In this document: in pieces, positions 61,580 to 64,000 of the stretch
How the letters are laid out: each line of letters opens with the position of its first letter
How positions within the stretch are numbered: position 1 is the first letter of the stretch
NCBI RefSeq assembly: GCF_037975245.1
Contig: NC_092575.1
Span: 5,077,501 to 5,141,500, forward strand
Length of the DNA stretch: 64,000 bases
Direction of reading: 5' to 3'
Source of the DNA: Apostichopus japonicus
Lineage: Eukaryota; Echinodermata; Holothuroidea; Aspidochirotida; Stichopodidae
Position numbers and translations under genes: made by a program
The notes under the pieces: generated by a model
Told to the model about the DNA's origin: nothing
Seen by the model: only the letters and a program-made list of their open reading frames with translations
The model's database searches: none

Positions 61580-64000
61580 GTTATCAACTAATTATGTCTA
61601 AGCTCAAATATGTGTTTAATATTGAAAACTAGTCTTTGAATTAAAAATTTCCAAATTTGACTTCATATTTTAGACAAAAACCAAGCACACCTTACATTAT
61701 TCTTGGTATACGGGAACTGATTTCATGTTGTGGTCCTGGTGTGTGATAATTTGAAGTGGCAACTCAAGTTAATGCCTATGTCTGAGCTTGAATATGTGTT
61801 TTGTATTGAAAGCAAGTCTTTGAATTCAAATTTTGCAACTTGGAAATCATATTTCAGACAAAAAACTAGCACACCTAAAATTATTCTTAGTGAACAGTAC
61901 AGTGTGTTGGGTACTATTTTATGTTGTAGTCCTGGTATATGATAGTTTGAAGTGACAACTCAAGTTAATGTCTATGTCTGAGCTTGCATATATGTGTTTT
62001 GTATTGAAAGCAAGTCTTTGAATTAAAATTTTCCAACCTTTACTTTATATTTCACACAAAAAACTAGCAGACCTGACATTATTCTTAGTATATACAGTAC
62101 AGGTACATACAGTTCATACAGAACATATACAGTACAATATAGTGTGTTGGGTACTGATTTCATGTTGTACAGTACAGTACATACGGTGACATCCCTATGT
62201 TCCGACGTCTCTATGTTCCGACGTCTCTTTGTTCCGACGTCTCTTTGTTCCGACGTCTCTTTGTTCCGACAATTTGTTTGGACTTTATAATTTTTTTTGA
62301 CCAAAATTTTTACGGACCCAATTTTTTGGGGGAGACTCAATCTTTTTGGATGCTCCAAAAAAGAAAGGGCCCAAAGTTTGTTATGACCCAAAAAGTGCTT
62401 GTGACCGAAAATTGCTTGTGACCCGAAATTTAATTGTTTGTACTCAAATTTTTTGGGACCAAAATTAGTTTGGTCAAAAAAAAATTTGGTCCGAAAAAAG
62501 TTGGTTCAAAAAAAATATGGTCATAAAAAAATTTGGTCTAAAATAATTTTGGACCGATGAAAATTAAGCCCGAAAAATTGTCGGAACATAGAGAAGTCGG
62601 AACATAGAGATGTCGGAACAGAGACGTCAGAACATAGAGATGTAACCGTACGTACAGTATACAGTACACTACATACAGTACAGTATGTGTGTTGGGTACC
62701 GATTTCATGTTGTAGTCCTGGGTATGTGATAATTTCAAGTGACAACTCAAGTTAATGTCTATGTCTGAGCTTGAATATACATGTGTTTTGTATTGAAAGC
62801 AAGTCTTTGAATTCAAATTTCCCAATTTTTACTTCATATTTTACACAAAAAAATAGCAGACCTTACATAAGGCCTATTCTTAGTATATACAGTACAGTAC
62901 ATACAGTACAGTATATACAGTATATAGTATAGTGTGTTGGGTACTGATTTCATTTTGAAGTCATGGTATGTGTTAATTTGAAGTGACAACTCAAGTTAAT
63001 GTCTATGTCTGGGCTTAAATATACATGTCTTTTGTATTGAAAGCAAGTCTTTGAATTCAAATTTTCACTTCATATTTCACAGAAAAAAACTAGCAGACCT
63101 TACATAAGGCCTATTCTTAGTATATACAGTACAGTACATACAGTACAGTATATACAGTATATAGTATAGTGTGTTGGGTACTGATTTCATTTTGAAGTCA
63201 TGGTATGTGTTAATTTGAAGTGACAACTCAAGTTAATGTCTATGTCTGGGCTTAAATATACATGTGTTTTGTATTGAAAGCAAGTCTTTGAATTCAAATT
63301 TTCACTTCATATTTCACAAAAAAAGACTAGCTGACCTTACATTAGGCCTATTCTTAGTATATACAGTACAGTACATACAGTACAGTATATACAGTATATA
63401 GTATAGTGTGTTGGGTACTGATTTCATTTTGAAGTCATGGTATGTGTTAATTTGAAGTGACAACTCAAGTTAATGTTTATGTCTGGGCTTAAATATACAT
63501 GTGTTTTGTATTGAAAGCAAGTCTTTGAATTCAAATTTTCCAATATTTTATTTCATATTTCACACGAAAAAATAGCACACCTTACATAAGGCCTATTCTT
63601 AGTATATACAGTACAGTACATACAGTACAGTATATACAGTATATAGTATAGTGTGTTGGGTACTGATTTCATTTTGAAGTCATGGTATGTGTTAATTTGA
63701 AGTGACAACTCAAGTTAATGTCTATGTCTGGGCTTAAATATACATGTCTTTTGTATTGAAAGCAAGTCTTTGAATTAAAATTTTCAAATTTTCACTTCAT
63801 ATTTCACACGAAAAAATAGCACACCTTACATAAGGCCTATTCTTAGTATATACAGTACAGTACAGTACATACAGTACAGAGTATATAGTATAGTGTGTTG
63901 GGTACTGATTTCATTTTGAAGTCATGGTATGTGATAATTTCAAGTGACAACTCAAGTTAATGTCTTTGTCTGAGCTTAAATATACATGTGTTTTGTATTG
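61580..64000. repeat. Tandem array of a ~240-bp unit with TACAGTA microsatellite core
   Basis: Units contain GTGTGTTGGGTACTGATTTC, GTGACAACTCAAGTTAATG and GTATTGAAAGCAAGTCTTTG. GTGTTGGGTACTGATTTC lies near 62,143, 62,932, 63,171, 63,408, 63,651 and 63,893, and the last intervals are 237-243 bases. Between them is a run of ATACAGTACAGTACAT words. The array reaches the window edge. It is interrupted by the element at 62,184-62,648. Confidence 0.9.
62184..62648. mobile_element. 465-bp terminal-inverted-repeat element built of short tandem repeats
   Basis: The ends read CGGTGACATCCCTATGTTC on the left and, as reverse complement, CGGTTACATCTCTATGTTC on the right, flanked by TA on both sides (TA target duplication as in Tc1/mariner-like MITEs). 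Inside the left end TGTTCCGAC recurs five times at 16-base steps; the right end has four inverted copies. The centre is a run of decayed TTGGTCCAAAAAAA-like words. No coding capacity. It is absent from the other 240-bp units. Confidence 0.75.

Overview
This is an AT-rich stretch of a metazoan nuclear genome. The evidence is multi-exon genes with consensus GT/AG splice sites, remnants of non-LTR retrotransposons, tRNA-derived SINEs, a hAT-type MITE, long (TA)n tracts and a 19-kb tandem array. The gene content (a secreted fibrinogen-domain lectin-like gene and a giant guanylate-binding-protein GTPase) fits a marine invertebrate, perhaps an echinoderm. The species cannot be fixed from the sequence alone.

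Layout. 0.7-21.4 kb: a locus built from three related copies. Copy A (0.7-5.1 kb) is a broken fibrinogen-domain gene whose 5' half is replaced by a LINE piece. Copy B (8.35-16.9 kb) holds one apparently intact seven-exon gene (408 codons) for a secreted signal peptide - TIL - VWC-like - EGF-like - fibrinogen-domain protein. Copy C (17.7-21.4 kb) is an inverted partial copy carrying relics of exons 2 and 3 only, plus a 778-bp tandem duplication. A LINE with an apparently deleted endonuclease (5.1-7.8 kb) separates A from B. 21.4-27.3 kb: gene-poor, with SINEs, a 370-bp hAT MITE and G-runs. 27.4 kb: a perfect 36-bp inverted repeat. 29.3-35.7 kb, minus strand: a GBP-family GTPase gene whose main exon alone encodes more than 1,600 residues, with a long tail of repeated helical modules and a LINE fragment in its intron. 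A possible 5' exon lies near 40 kb. 36.3-40.7 kb: long (TA)n tracts, one split by a 1,089-bp TGTTACG...CGTAACA element that looks like a solo LTR.

42.0-60.9 kb: a tandem array of about 19 units, basic period about 980 bp, partly organised as 1.96-kb dimers. Units carry exon-like modules (A, 67 nt; B and C, 68 nt each; D, about 100 nt) with AG/GT borders and compatible phases. Module A stays open in all 18 complete copies. A short open segment ending in a donor at 41,090 is in the right phase to splice to module A. This could be a gene with serially duplicated exons. I do not recognise the protein. 61.6-64.0 kb: another tandem array (about 240-bp unit), interrupted by a 465-bp terminal-inverted-repeat element whose ends are made of short repeats.

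The best candidates for something undescribed are the exon-bearing array and the GBP-like protein with its serially repeated tail. The fibrinogen-domain gene, which has lost the second conserved cysteine pair in both copies, comes third.
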